DNA of 64,000 bases from Alisma plantago-aquatica (GCA_963693085.1 OY856412.1:345584457-345648456); one strand, 5' to 3'. Numbered from the stretch's first letter, positions 9,991 to 22,856 are shown. Notes: generated from the letters alone by a model not told the origin. Numbers and translations are program-made.

Positions 9991-12344
9991 TTTGCTTAAC
10001 AGTTTGAAGGTGTAATTGATCCAATGGTGGTCTAATCTAAACCCTAATGGTACCCTTAGACATTAAGGGGCTAAGTGATTAATAGATTGAACCATGTGGT
10101 GATTGAAGGTGTACTTTACCATTATGCCCTTGAAGGGTCAAATAGGTGACACGCTTGATCAACCAAACCCTAATGACTTGATAGTGGTGAATTGGCTTAA
10201 GTTAATCAAATTGAGTTGATCTAACCTAACCTAGAGTGATGTAATCACTACCTATTAGTAAGAGGAGAGAGAATGTCCCATGTATAGTTGAAATTCAAGT
10301 AAAGTACCTTCAATGTACATGAATGTGCATGATTAGGGTTTGATCCACCTATGTGAGATTATGAAAACCCTAATTATGATAATTAATGAATCTTAACCTA
10401 ATTTGAAGACATCAAGTATGGTAATCTCATACATGGTAATTCCATGAGCCCAATTCTTTATGAAGTGAATAGTAAACCCTAATTCTAGTGTTGTGACATG
10501 TTGAATGAATAGTAAACCCTAATTGAGGATGATGTGATGAATGTTAGTTATGCTTTATAATTGCTATCCTGGAGATAAATTGTTTATTGATACCAGTTGA
10601 ATTGACTATGCAGGTTCTTATAAGAGGTAATCATGACCAAGTGAGGGTTATGACATTATAATCATCAAAACATGTTTTAGGCTTTATGAACAGTGATATA
10701 TGTTATGATGGCCTGAGTCAAGTGGCACACATGAGAATAATGGGTTGTGAGAGCCATGAGTAACATCAGGGTCATGCTAACTACATGACATGTGATGATT
10801 TGGCATCATGTTGATAGTTGATGTGAACTAAACTTGGTACATGTAGTGTTCTTCTGTCATTACTGTGTTTGGTAGTTAATTGCTTGGAAACATGCTTGAT
10901 GATAAAAGAATACTGAAATGTACCTAACTAATCAAGTATAACCATATCATGTAGAGCCCTGATCATAGATCCATCATTGTCAGGTGTTAAATGATGGTGA
11001 AATAGGTTTTCCTAAGGGAACTCCTGGAGCGCATACTTGTGAGTATGTGGGGGTTACGGACATGAATATCCTTACGTCCAAGTGTAGGGGTTGATGTGGA
11101 TGTATCATAATCCATCAGCACTACACTATGTGTTTATGCCGGGTTGATGTATCACTAATCACCCGAGGAACCTGTTATGCCACATCGATGCAGATAAACA
11201 TGAAATCTTTCGATGGTGAAGATATTACAGAATGCCACTGTGACTCTAATAGAGAAGGACCAGAATACCCTGGTGAGCTATAGTAGCAAAGACACTAGAT
11301 GTCCCACATGTTGATCCTCAACCTGATTGAGGAAGTTGAAGGTCATGAGAATCCGACTCTTTCGATGACCTAGTATGATACTGAGGCGACTTATCAGTGG
11401 TCGGTTGGAGTATGAGCGGTATACCTCATCTCCACAGGGCATAATGTTGTATGTGAAAGGTAATCAGCCGAGTAGCATATCTCGTTAGGTTGAACCACGA
11501 GAAACAATGCTTGATATTTCATTGTTTATAATGTTTTAGTTAAAATATCTAGATTGCATGTTCTTCATATCCTACTTTGAAGTAAATGTTGTTTTATCTA
11601 CTCTTAAACCCGCTCTTGTAGGATAAACTACCTTGCTTATGTTGATTCCCTTTTTCTAGTAAGCTTCTGGCGAAGAGTTATAACTCTCGCTGGGACAATT
11701 ATTTGTAATTGTCTCACCCCGTAGACTTCCACCTTTTAGGTGGTCGTCGAGGACGAAGGAACCTGGCTGCAGGAGAGCAGTACCAGGAGCAGCAGCACCA
11801 GGGGCAGCAGTGAGCTTCAGGTGGATACCTTGGTGGTCCAGTCAGTTAGTTAGAAAGTCTTATGTCGTCTCTGTACACTCAGGTCCTGGGAGTATGATGA
11901 TCTGAGATTTTGAATTTTGGAGTCTTGAGATTTTTGTACATGGTTGTATATGATCACTCGAGTACTGTACTTTTATGAATGGAGTCTCATGTTTTCAAGA
12001 TCTTTCCTCGAAAAGTTTTAATTTTTCGTGATTTTTCGCATTCCGCCGTTAATAGAATCATTTCCGCTAAGTTTATTTCGTGTTTTGGAGATCATAGCCC
12101 ACACAACAGGTCCAAAAACTACTAGAACTCATAATTGCATCAACTATTTCAAGAAATTTGGGAATTAAAAGTATTTCACTAATTATAACAATTTAGGTGA
12201 AGAATAATAACATGGTTGACTTCAAGTTATAAAACCCGCCTTAAGAACCACTTCAAAGCTTCAAGCTCCAAAGCTCCATGTTCCTAAGGTTGAAGATGAC
12301 TTTATCAAATGTCCAAGGCTCGTTCACAACTCCTTAGGGTTAAG

Positions 12345-12770
12345 TTTTGTGTTCCTTAGCTTCTTGGCCGACACCCTACCACTCTTGGGCGATATGGACT
12401 TCCTCTTGGCCGACACAACTTTGCTTGTGGCCGATACCCCCTCACTTGTAGCCAAAATCACTTCAATTGACCGATATCAACTTGCTATGGACAATATCAA
12501 CATGGTATGGCAGATACACTTGTTATGGCCGATACCCAAGGCCTATGCACGATACCCTTGTTCCCCTGCACAATATGACAACCCTCTTGCATGATATGGC
12601 ACTCACTTGCATGATGTGGCACTCAACTCTTCACCCTATTGGCCGATATCACCTTATATGGCCAATTTCACCTACTTGGCCGATATGCTTTTGCTATGGG
12701 CAATATCCAATGGCCTATGCACGATATTCTTGATCTCCTGCACGATAAAAGAGCCCCATGCACGATACCA
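12345..12770. repeat. CGATA motif cluster in LARD LTR (copy 1)
   Basis: Dense repeats of GGCCGATA and GCACGATA(T), every 15 to 30 bases. Open frames on the plus strand here exist only because the repeat is poor in stop codons. The same cluster is at 25970-26400. Confidence 0.8.
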
Positions 12771-13180
12771 CAAGGTAGGAGGGTGTTAAGGGTCTATAAA
12801 TTTCACTTAAGGGTGAAACTAGGGGTATATGTACGTGTTGCACATGAAGAAAGGTAAAAATGAGGTGTCAACATTTTGAGCTAGTAGGTGCCACGTGTCA
12901 TGCATGGGTGACACGTGTCCATGTATGCATCATCATTTATCTTGTCTTGCAAAACAGTTGAGGATCATATAGAGATGCAAATTCGTCCATTGCTTATCCA
13001 TTTGGATAAGTCATCTAGGTTTAATCACTATTTTAAGTCAAGCCGATACACTTTTTCTAAGCAAACTTGTTGGCCGTCACACCTCACCTCCTTGAGGTGC
13101 TTTGCACGATATGGAATTTTCCAAGAGTTCACAAAACAATATGAGACACCTCCTTGGGCTCCATGGCTGATAGGCACTCA

Positions 13181-13188
13181 TATATAAG
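13181..13188 (-). promoter_or_regulatory. Candidate TATA box of LARD 3' LTR
   Basis: TATATAAG on the plus strand (CTTATATA on the coding strand) about 560 bp into the LTR. An identical site is at 26801-26808 in the 5' LTR. Conservation of both copies and a position similar to the gypsy TATA support it; function is inferred. Confidence 0.4.
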
Positions 13189-13744
13189 CTTTTCAACTTG
13201 ATACAAATCAAGTTAAGCTTCCAAATTCAGCCCTTTTTCTTGGTCATTTCATCACCAAGAGTATCATCTTCATAATTGATCCAAAAATGGTGTCTCATTC
13301 ATTCTCTCTCCTCTAAATGATACATAGAGGAAGTAGGGTCATTCTCGTGGTGGTAGTTTGCATATCAACCCCACATTTTGGGTAAATTACAATTTGTACC
13401 AAAATTGGTGCAGAAGGTACCAACATTGTTCAAACAAGTTCAAACTTGGAATTTAGGCTTTCCACAAGACACCACCTTGCATCATTCTCTCTATAATGAT
13501 GCTAACACACATTAGGAATGTTCCACATGTGACATTTTGCATTATATCCCCTCAATTTGGGTAAATTGCACTTTGGTCCAAAACAAAGGAAAATTGCTCA
13601 AACAACATTCAATCGGTACCAAAATTGAAGCATAAGTGTGTCACATGATAACAAAGCACCTTAAAGGATTATATTAAAGTTATAATCAACTTTATTAGCC
13701 AAAACAAATAGGGTTACCTCATAATCCAGGTCAGGGTCGTTACA

Positions 13745-13785
13745 AGTTATAAACCCCTAACAAAAATTTCGTCCCCGAAATCCCA
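13745..13785 (-). other. PPT and GGGGACGAAAT motif of the LARD-like element
   Basis: On the minus strand TTTCGGGGACGAAATTTTTG is followed by GTTAGGGGTTTATAACT and then the LTR start TGTAACG. This matches the gypsy arrangement at 7596-7630. Confidence 0.85.
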
Positions 13786-16295
13786 GGTAAAGGAAGACAA
13801 ATATTATTCATTCATCATACCATCAAGTCTCCACATAACATCTTAATGTCATGGAGATGACATAGAACTTTGATCAACACAAAGTCCTTCCACACATGGT
13901 TATCATTGAATCTGTCACACATGGCACATATTCCACTGTCTTTTTTTTACTGTAGAGTCAACTCTATGTCAGGTAACATTCTTCTTAGTCGGAGAATCAT
14001 TATGCATACCTTATTTAACTCAGGTTACCTCATAGATTTATCACCTTTTCCACTTACATATTTGTTGATGTTATGTTTATGCGGGGCATAAACCCCTAAC
14101 ATATGATATCCATACTACAATATGTAACTAGACTAATTTCAGAGTTGGCCATTCCAGGTAACCAACATAAATCATTAGATCAGGAGTTATGTTTTTACTT
14201 TCCCATACCACTTGATACTTCTTAGATACCATAATTTCTTACCTTGGTATCTGTTACATGTATCGAAAACACATCACATCCTCATCATTTCCATCTCTCT
14301 ATTATTATTACAAAAGGCACACATATACAAGGATCTTTCTTTCATCTTGGGACATTACTTGTTACACGTATCTTTATCTTTGAACCAAAGTCCAAGATGA
14401 ACTGATACTTTTCTAAGTATCCATCAATTGAACATTTTTAGCTTATGCACATCAAATGTCATAAGACCCACATGATTTCCATGTCCATAAAAAGAAAGAA
14501 CACAAAGGAACATATTCCTTTTATCACCCCATCATCATCTAGGGTTGTTTATCAAAGAGAAGAGATTATCATCTCCTATGATTATTGCATGATCTTTCAA
14601 CTATTCATGAGTCATTTACTCGTGTCTCATCCTAGGTTCCTTGCCATCAACATAGAAAATATAATGACCATTACATAACATTATTCCTTTCTTTGTTATT
14701 GTCTAACATGTTTATGAACATTTTGTGATTTCATCACATTTCCCATTTCCACATTATGGGAAAAGATATTTACTATTCACACAAGCTTTATCTGACAGGG
14801 ATCATCTCCCTTGTTCTCATTCTCTTATCATGAGGATTATGCTTTTCATTTCCTCATACATATAGATTGATCTGAGATCATCTCAGATTCTACTTTATTG
14901 CACTTAAGATGTGATATACATGTCCATACCATATTTCCAGTTTAGTTATACTCACTAGATTGTCTCAGAATGACTACTTGATCAGAGTAATCAGAAAGAT
15001 AACAATCTAAGAGTTCCATACTTCCCTTTCTCCAATAATTATATACCTGGCCAGGGTATACAAGTACTGAGATTAGGTAGTATGCACTTTGTTTACTATC
15101 ATGTTCCGTACTTTTCATGTCTGTATAAACACAGGATTTAACATTCCTAGATTTTCTCCAAGCACCACATATATACCTCGTCCTCTTTCACACATTTAAG
15201 AGCAATTATAAAGCATTTAAAAGAATACTGAACAGAATATAAATTCTAGTTCTCATATTTCTTCCCTATGTCCCCATAGGACAATCAATAGGGAAATCCA
15301 CAACAGCAATCCTTTTTATGATTATCATATAATCATCAAGATAAGGCATATCAAAATGAAATGCTCTATATAACTGTTATCCCTCGCGGTCATCTACCGC
15401 TTTAGGTTGACTCAACACATGGAGTCTAGCTATTTCATGTTGTTTCTTTTGCCTTTTTATATCATTGGGATGTAACTTTCATATGCCGTACCGAGCCTTC
15501 CTCGGATGTTAAGTCATTTCCTCCCTTCTTTTCAAAGAAAAGAGTTTAGTATGCTCAACATGTCCATAACTATAGCATGTCTTGTCCTCGTACCATGGTC
15601 TTATCGGTCTTATTACTGATGTAGAGACTAAACCATTGGTTCTTACAGGTGGAAAGTTAGGATCCGTGCCTTTACTTAGTGTCTACCGCCCTGGTAAACT
15701 AGGCATTTATTGCGCTGGTGGCACCAAAAACTTTGTCTTTTTAAAACAACTAGGCACATGTCTCTAGAATTGTAGAGACCTTTCCTTATTTCTCAACTTA
15801 TTTCCCCATCTTGGGCATTACCATCACAGATATACTATCTATCTATACTTATGGCAGTGTCTATTTCCTTTCCATATGCTAATCTTTTCCACATTTTCCA
15901 CTGTTTCAACATGACTATTTCATTCAGGACCCCTTTCAAAAGCCCAAAGTTTCCATATTGAGGACTGGTAACCTAGGTTGTACTGCTAGTATCCAGTCTA
16001 CTATATGTATCATTGTTGTCCTAGCCTGCCCAATAAGAGCATAAACATAGGATTCTCTATCTTGATCGGGTCATGATGGGAATTCTCAGGCATTCATTCT
16101 TCTCTTGCCTGATCCCTTGCACCCTTTCCCAGTGCAACAAAATTTCCCTCAACAATGTATTTCTCGTGTTCCCAGTCATTTATAAGCTTCACCCTTTCTT
16201 CTGCACAAGTAGAAGTCACTATAGGGTATACTGGAGGACACTAACACAGACTCAACACCTCCGTCCTATGTCTCTGTAGACTCAGCGAACCTTAA
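13762..16295 (-). other. Non-coding internal domain of the LARD-like element
   Basis: About 2.5 kb of AT-rich sequence between PBS and PPT. I see no gag, protease, RT or integrase motif on either strand and no long open frame. Parts recur in the internal domain of the second element at 58710-59650: the PPT-proximal 300 bp, and the stretch ACTCACTAGATTGT...CTTGATCAGAGTAAT near 14948. A second PPT-like tract (reverse of CATAAACCCCTAAC) is at 14087-14100. The longest open frame (15582-15767, 61 codons, plus strand) has no recognised features. Confidence 0.75.
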
Positions 16296-16307
16296 GCTCT
16301 GATACCA
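16296..16307 (-). other. Primer binding site of the LARD-like element
   Basis: GCTCTGATACCA, the complement of TGGTATCAGAGC. The LTR ends ...GATACA at 16312, four bases away. The downstream sequence (TTAAGGTTCGCTGAGTC on the minus strand) parallels that of the gypsy element. Confidence 0.92.
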
Positions 16308-17141
16308 AACTTGTATCGACAGATGCCAAACTGACAAACAAATCGTTACTAATTAAGCGGAATAAACATAAGCAACAGATTAACAAAAATCACTAAAACT
16401 TAAAACCATTTTGCAAGGAGATCCTTGTAGAGAAAACTTTTACTGAACGATCCAAAACTCATACATATCATGATTTATATCGTATAACATTGTTTCATCT
16501 CATCTCGAGGACAACATATAACAGTTGCTCTATCAAAACACATAGTGGAGCAACATAAAGCCTCGAGGCATTCAAGCCAAAACCTCAGATCATTCATGAA
16601 ACCATAATGAACCAACACCAAGGACCTGAGAGTATAGAGACGACACATAGGACTTCTATCTACAAGATATGACAGTCAGTACACTCAACATGAGCTGTCA
16701 CTGCTGTCCCTATTGCTGTTGTTCTTTATCTGCAGAAAGGTCTTCACCTCCTCATGCTCATCCACCTAAAAACTTGGATCCCATGGGGGTGAGACAATTG
16801 TAATTGTACCAGTGAGAGATATAACTCTCCGCCAACCATATTATTATCACAGTTAAATAGTATTAAACTGAGCATAGGATAAGCAGTTTAGAACATTCTC
16901 ATATTTTAAAGCATTGCAGTTGTCTATGATAGAGCAGTAATTCATCTATTCACTTTATAAGGAATATGGAGAACACGTATATCATTTACCCATCATACTA
17001 TCTCAAGCTTATCCTGTGATGCTCATTATCATGGTATGTCATCCATGAATCATTCTAATTTCTATCTATTGGCCTCAGCCAATCTGCTAACCAAATATTG
17101 AATTGTATCAGTCATGTGAGTATACATCATCATATTATGTC

Positions 17142-18345
17142 CATGCATTGGACTATGCCAATCTTGTGCAACTATTCCAGGTATTGAACTATGTCAATCC
17201 TGTGCAACTATTCTAGGTATTGAACTATGCCAATCCTGTGACAATTATTCCAGGTATTGAACTATGTCAATCCTGTGAAAATTATTCCAGGTATTGGTTT
17301 CTGACCAATCCTGTGCAATTATTCTAGGTATTGGGTTATGACCAATCCTGTGCAATTATTCCAGGCATTGGGTTATGACCAATCCTGTGCAATTATTCCA
17401 GGTATTGGGTTATGACCAATCCTGTGCAATTATTCCAGGTATTGGGTTATTACCAATACTGTGCATTCCAGATATTGATCTATGTCAATCCTGTGATTAT
17501 TCCAGGCATTGGGTTATTACCAATCATGTGCATTCCAGGTATTGATATATGTCAATCCTGTGATTATTCCAAGCATTGGGTTATTACCAATCCTGTGCAT
17601 TCCAGGTATTGATCTATGTCAATCCTGTCATTATTCCAGGCATTGGGTTATTACCAATCTTGTGCATTCCAGGTATTGATCTATGTCAATCCTGTGATTA
17701 TTCCATCCATTGGGTTATTACCAATCCTGTGCAATTATTCCAGGTATTGGGTTATTACCAATCCTGTGCATTCTAGGTATTGATCTATATCAATCCTGTT
17801 ATTATTCCAGACATTGGGTTATTACCAATCATGTGCATTCCAGGTATTGAACTTTGTCAATCCTGTAATATTATTCCAGGTATTGGGTTATGACCAATCA
17901 TGTGCATTCCAAGTATTGAACTTTGTCAATCCTATGATTATTCCAGGCATTGGGTTATTACCAATCCTATGCATTCCAGGTATTGTCTATGTCAATCCTG
18001 TGATTATTCTAGGCATTGGGTTATTACCAATCCTGTGCAATTATTCCAGGTATTGGGTGATTACCAATCCTGTGCATTCTAGGTATTAATCTATATCAAT
18101 CCTGTGATTATTCCAGGCATTGGGTTATTACCAATCTTGTGCATTCCAGGTATTGAACTTTGTCAATCCTGTGATATTTTTCCAGGTATTGGGTTATGAC
18201 CAATCATGTGCATTCCAGGTATTGAACTTTGTCAATCCTGTGATATTATTCCAGGTATTGGGTTATGACCAATCCTATGCATTCTAGGTATTGATCTATG
18301 TCAATCCTATGATTATTCCAGGCATTGGGTTATTACCAATTCTTA
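17142..18345. repeat. Tandem array, unit about 33-38 bp, partly in a 65-70 bp higher-order form
   Basis: Roughly 30 degenerate copies of TTCCAGGTATTGGGTTAT-NACCAATCCTGTGCAA. From about 17460 two variants alternate (one with GGGTTATTACCAATCC, one with GATCTATGTCAATCC), giving a 65-70 bp double unit. It lies within the LARD 5' LTR near its 3' end. Plus-strand open frames at 17412-18089 are by-products. Confidence 0.93.
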
Positions 18346-18700
18346 CATCAATCTTTAGATCAATATCTTGTCACCTCTGATTAGGAAACAACTAATCACA
18401 TGACTCACAAGGCCCATTAAACATCTTGTCACCTCTCACTAGGCAACAACTATTCCCATGGCTCACAAGGCCATTAAACATCTTGTCACCTCTCACTAGG
18501 CAACAACTATTCACATGGCTCACAAGGCCATTAAACATCTCAATGTAACAATTGACATAACACACTTCATGTGTTACTCATCCAAGTACATTGGATTTAA
18601 GGTGCATCAAGGTACATCAACCTTGAAATGTTGGATGTGATATCTATCATGTCTCGATGTATCACTTCCATCATCACTTTTTTGTTCCCTGGGGATCGTC

Positions 18701-21700
18701 CTACTCCTCCTGCGCTCCCAGTACAGGTCCGTTCACCTCCCAAGAGTCCTCATGACCCAATGTGGCTTCCTCCTTAACCACCTCAAGGAAAAAATCCGGA
18801 CATTGTTTCCATCTTCCTTGCTTGTCGCCCTGCTCCCGACTCCATTTAGCTGCATAATCGGTCACCCTATTGCTGCTCCTTGGTCTGAACCTGAACTCGA
18901 TCACAAGGAAACTCCCTGCTAGCTTCTTGATATAATTGCACTCATGTCTGTATTGGGTAGGGGTCCTTGTGATGTTCTTCAGCATCGCGATTGCTCCTTT
19001 GCTATCTGACTCAACTAACAAGTTGTTGTGTTTCCCATCGCACGCCTGGATGCCTATCTTGATAGCTCTCAGTTCTGCTTTTAGAGTATTTGTGATAGTC
19101 CCTTTATCGTATCCTCCTGCCAGCCATTGTCCACCCTGATCGCGGATCACGAAGGATGTGGCCATGTTGCCCCGTTTCACAGCCGCGTCTACATTCAACT
19201 TCACCTGTCCTACTCCCAGTGGGCTCCATCGTGTTTTATCCTTCGTCGCCCTGGGTGTGATTGGGCCTGCTACAAAGGCTATCCTGCAAGTATAGACCTC
19301 ATGGAGGATCATTTCGAATAATGCCTCAGCCTTAATGCGTTCACCCTGGAAGACCAGGTTACATCGCTGAGTCCATATCTTCCAAAGTGAGATGGCGAAC
19401 CAGCTATTCCAGTCCGGTGTAGCCGTACCCTTCCTTAGGTTCGTTGCGATCCATAGACTGACGGTGTTTGATTGCTGCAGTTCCATGTGAGTCGTTCTTT
19501 GTATGATCTCCCATAGCTTCCTACATTCCAGACAGTAGACGAGCAGATGTAGTATGTCCTCCCGTTCATTGCCGCACTGTGGGCATTGGGTAGTCTCCGT
19601 GTGTCCTCTCCTTCTTCTCATCTCATTGGTCATAAAGCTTCCGTGCAAGCATAGCCAGAGAAAGGTTTTGACTTTCTGTGGTAACTTTAGCTTCCAGATT
19701 GAGTTCCAATGGCCTGACGTACTTATAGATTTAGTTTTCAGCAACCGGCGGTATGCCTCTTTGACGCCGACCTCCCCGCTCGTGCTTTTGGTGAACAAGA
19801 TCTCATCCGCACCTGCGGCCTGGTCTGGCGGTGGCATTAATAGTATGGCAGTAGCGGTATCCTCCTTAAACCAGTGTCAGATAAACTGTGTATCCCAATC
19901 GCCGTTAAGATCCACCAAAGAGCTGACGGTGAGCTCTCTTAGGTTCACTGGGATTGTCCGACCATCTTGGATCTCCGGAACACGCTCTCCTTCGACCCAT
20001 CTGTCCTCCCACACCGACGTATCCTCGCCTGAAAGCACGATCTTTCCTACGTCTGGCATCAATTCTTCTCGGATCCTTGTGATGGCCCTCCACAGCCTCG
20101 ACGCGCAAGCCACTCCCTGATTCGATCTATGCTCATATTTCTCCTTGAACACTGTCTTCCATAGTGTCGCCCGTTGTGACATGAAGTCCCATGATGTTTT
20201 GTATAGGAAGGCTTCGTTTTGTACTCTCGCCATCTTAATCCCTAGACCCCCTTCCCCTTTGTGCGCAATAACCTTCTCCCAAGCTACTAGATGTGTGCCC
20301 CCTTGTTTAGAAGCCCCCTTCCACAAGAACGTTCTCACCACTCTATCGATGCTATCGCATACCGCCATTGGTAGGACTATGGACTGCATAACATACATAG
20401 GCAATGTATTGAGCACTGATTTGATTAAAGTTGTCCTACCGGCGAAAGATAGTGATTTGTTCTCCCATGTAGCTATCTTGGCTTCCACCTTATTGATAGT
20501 GTCCAGGTACAACTCCTTGTGCGCCCTCCCATGCAAGATTGGGACGCCCAAGTGTTTGCCAATGCTATCGGTCTGCCGTGTACCAGTCATCTTGGTTATG
20601 GCTCATCGAGTTCAGATAGCCGTGTCCCGTGAGAATAAGATAGTGGATTTCTCCTTTGCTAATATCTGTCCAGAGACGCGTTCGAATTTCTTCAAAGTTG
20701 TGAGCATTATCCTGGCTTGGCGCTCCGTAGCTTCACCAAAAAGGATGAGATCGTCTGCAAAGCAGACATGGGAAACTCCAATTCCCTACCAGGTTGCATG
20801 GAAAGACAACCAGCGTCCGGACCACTCTTCCGCAGCAATAGCCTGGCTGAGTCTATCTAAGCAAAGGACGAAGATATAGGGAGACAAGGGATCTCCCTGC
20901 CTCACCCCTCTCGACGCCTTGAAAGGTTCCAGGGTCTCTCCATTCCAAGTGATCACAATCTCTCCCGCCTTGATGATCCTAACAAGGTTATGTGGGATGG
21001 TTGTCTGCATGAGTGTGTCTTCAATAAAGTCCAAATCCATCCTATCGTAAGATTTAGATAGGTCCACCTTCACCGCCATGGTTGTCCGTTTCCCCCCTTC
21101 GATTCACATAGAATGTATCAGTTCTTGTACTAGAATTATGTTGTCTATAATTCGCCTGCCTGAGACGAAGCTGCTTTGCACAGGCGAGATCCAATTTGCA
21201 AAGTATGCTTTTATACGTTCAACAAGAATTTTGGATAGAAATTTGAGTCCCACATTGTTGAGGGCAATTGGTCCCAAATGGTTGCAGTACTCTGGAGTAG
21301 GGGATTTAGGAATCAGAACTAAGATGGAGCTTGCCAAACTCTCATCAATTTGGTGGCCTGCAAAATAGTTGGAAATCAACTGGGAGATAGAATCACCTAG
21401 ATGCACCCAGTTCTTTTGAATGAAACCAGCTTCCATCCCATCCGGCCCCGGGGCCTTGATCGTATTCATCTTCATCAACATTTTTTTAATTTCCTCCTTG
21501 GTGGGCTCTCTTCTCATCGTCGTACATAGATCCTCCTATAGTTTTGGGAATTGCCCCATGTAAGCTTCAATTGCCCTCGTATTGCTCCTATTCATCTTCC
21601 TTGTGAATAGGTCATGGAAAAACTCCCTCACTACTTGCTTCACGTCGTCCTCCTTGTCCATCCAAACACCATTGTTGTTCTTGATTTTAGAGATTTTGTT

Positions 21701-22767
21701 CCTTCTTCTTTTCGCTTTCACCAATGCTTTGTGTTAGCATCTCCTTCCTTCAGCCAATCGCATTTTGCCTTCTGCCTCCATTCCTCATCCTCCGCATGTA
21801 GGATTTCATTGTACTCCACCTGCAACTTAGCTAGTTTATTCTCCCTGGAATTCGTCCACCGTTGGTCTTGTTGTGCTTGCACTTTGCTTATCTCCTGCAG
21901 AAGGCCCCGTTTCCTTCCTGTCCCTTTGTGTCGTTCCTCTTTGTCCCAATTGATCGACTTCTTCATAAATTTATTTACCGCATCATGGAACGGTATATTA
22001 TTGTCCCAATTTTGTTGTAGGAAGGCAGGAAAGGATTCCCTTTTATTCCACATCATGCTTGTCTTTGGATGGTATAGTGTGCGTCTAGCTCTGTCCTCCA
22101 TCGAGATTAGAATAGGCGAGTGGTCAGAGTTAATCTACGGGAGCACCTTCACCGCCGTCATCGGGTACTCCTCGAGCCACTCCTGCTTAGCAACAGCCCG
22201 GTCGAGCCTCTCCCTCAGCCATCCTCGTCTAAACGTCATCTTGGGCCCGACCGCACCCAAGTCTTCAAGCCCGGCGTTCGTCATCCCCTCAGCAAAATCT
22301 CTGCAGCTGCTCAGCACGATTAGCTCTCCACCCAATTTCTCGTCAGGCTTCAACACTGCGTTGAAGTCACCTATGACAAGCCAAGGTGCTGTCGAGGCAG
22401 AGGCAATGGTGTGGAGGTGATCCCACAGTAGTCTTCTCCCTCCTTGCTTCGTACTCGCATAGACGAAAGTCACGTGGACCCGGTTGTTAACTTGGGAATG
22501 CACGAACTGTTTATGGCTGGCAATAACCTCCAAATCTCCCAATATACTCTTCCAGAGTACCCATATGCCTCCCGAGAATACTTTCGCCTCTACGCGGTAG
22601 GAAGGATCATATCCCAACGTTCTTACGATTCTTTCAGCGTTGGTTCCGCTTGTTCTAGTCTCTAGAACAACAAGAACGTCAATCTTGTGAAGGATCGATA
22701 AGTCACAGATCGTGTTTTGGGTATCTCTTCCACAGATACCCTGGACATTCCAAGATGCGACGATCAT
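18701..22767 (-). pseudogene. LINE ORF2: endonuclease, RT, zinc finger, RNase H
   Basis: A reading frame of about 1,355 codons starting MIVASWNVQGI (22767). Seen in order: an APE-type endonuclease (VLVVLETR, WLVIGDFN, and NSDHSP at about 22130-22115); RT with GPDGMEAGF, AVKVDLSKSYD, the VRQGDPLSPYIF motif and active site FADD (about 20745-20756); a zf-RVT-type region (WKLKLPQKVKTFLWLCLHG, CPQCGNEREDILHLLVYC, about 19700-19520); and an RNase H domain (LNVDAAVKRG, LKAELRAIKIG, VESDSKGAI, about 19200-18990). Stops: 22135 TAG, 21536 TAG, 21104 TGA, 20786 TAG, two TGA near 20605-20615, and 19877 TGA. One frameshift lies near 21720. The natural stop is at 18701. Catalytic residues mostly survive, so decay is moderate. 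Confidence 0.93.
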
Positions 22768-22856
22768 TGGGTAACCATGGCGGATTGGCTCGGGTCTGCG
22801 CCGCCCAGTTCAGTTGTCTCTTCAGGTCCATAGCTTCTTCTGTTCTTCTTCCGACG

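Larger units (their letters stand above)
1..12103 (+). mobile_element. Ty3/gypsy chromovirus (Tekay/Del-like), 5' end cut by window
   Basis: This is an LTR retrotransposon read left to right: end of the 5' LTR (1-678), PBS (685), gag-pol with an internal tandem duplication (810-7581), PPT (about 7616) and a complete 3' LTR (7631-12103). The domain order gag, protease, RT, RNase H, integrase, then a C-terminal chromodomain-like tail is that of chromoviruses. The long LTRs and the tail sequence suggest the Tekay/Del clade. The right flank begins CAACAGGTCC; an uninterrupted copy of that flank is at about 25727, so this element inserted into a LARD-like LTR. The left flank and the other target-site copy lie outside the window. 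Coding capacity is lost through many stops and at least one frameshift. The clade call rests on motif recognition only. Confidence 0.93.
7631..12103 (+). repeat. 3' LTR of the gypsy element (4,473 bp)
   Basis: Starts TGTAACATTCCTGACC and ends GCCCACA, giving TG...CA termini. Its last 640 bp match the 5' LTR fragment at the window start. It is long for an LTR. It holds a TATA candidate at 8318, a dense cluster of CAAACGGTC/GACCGTTTG palindromes (8815-9990), scattered AAACCCTAA motifs and the conserved LTR-end block near 11660-11750. No protein-coding frame in it looks real. Confidence 0.93.
12104..13744 (-). repeat. 3' LTR of the LARD-like element (start portion)
   Basis: The complement starts TGTAACGACCCTGACCTGG at 13744. 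It matches 25726-27365 with small changes. The remainder of this LTR should lie left of the window, beyond the gypsy 5' LTR. A minus-strand TATA candidate (TATATAAG read on plus, 13181-13188) is present. Confidence 0.88.

Noticed and set aside
9610..10015. Overlapping open frames of 60-108 codons
   Set aside because: They follow the CAAACGGTC repeat in all three frames and show no domain.
12349..12857. Plus-strand frames of 60-90 codons, repeated at 25861-26477
   Set aside because: Produced by the CGATA repeats in the LARD LTR; no protein features, opposite to the element's strand.
17142..18345. Regular repeats that could suggest a CRISPR array
   Set aside because: Units are degenerate and adjoin without unique spacers, in plant LTR sequence.
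21614..22420. 268-codon plus-strand frame
   Set aside because: Antisense shadow of LINE ORF2 endonuclease, whose motifs are clear on the minus strand.
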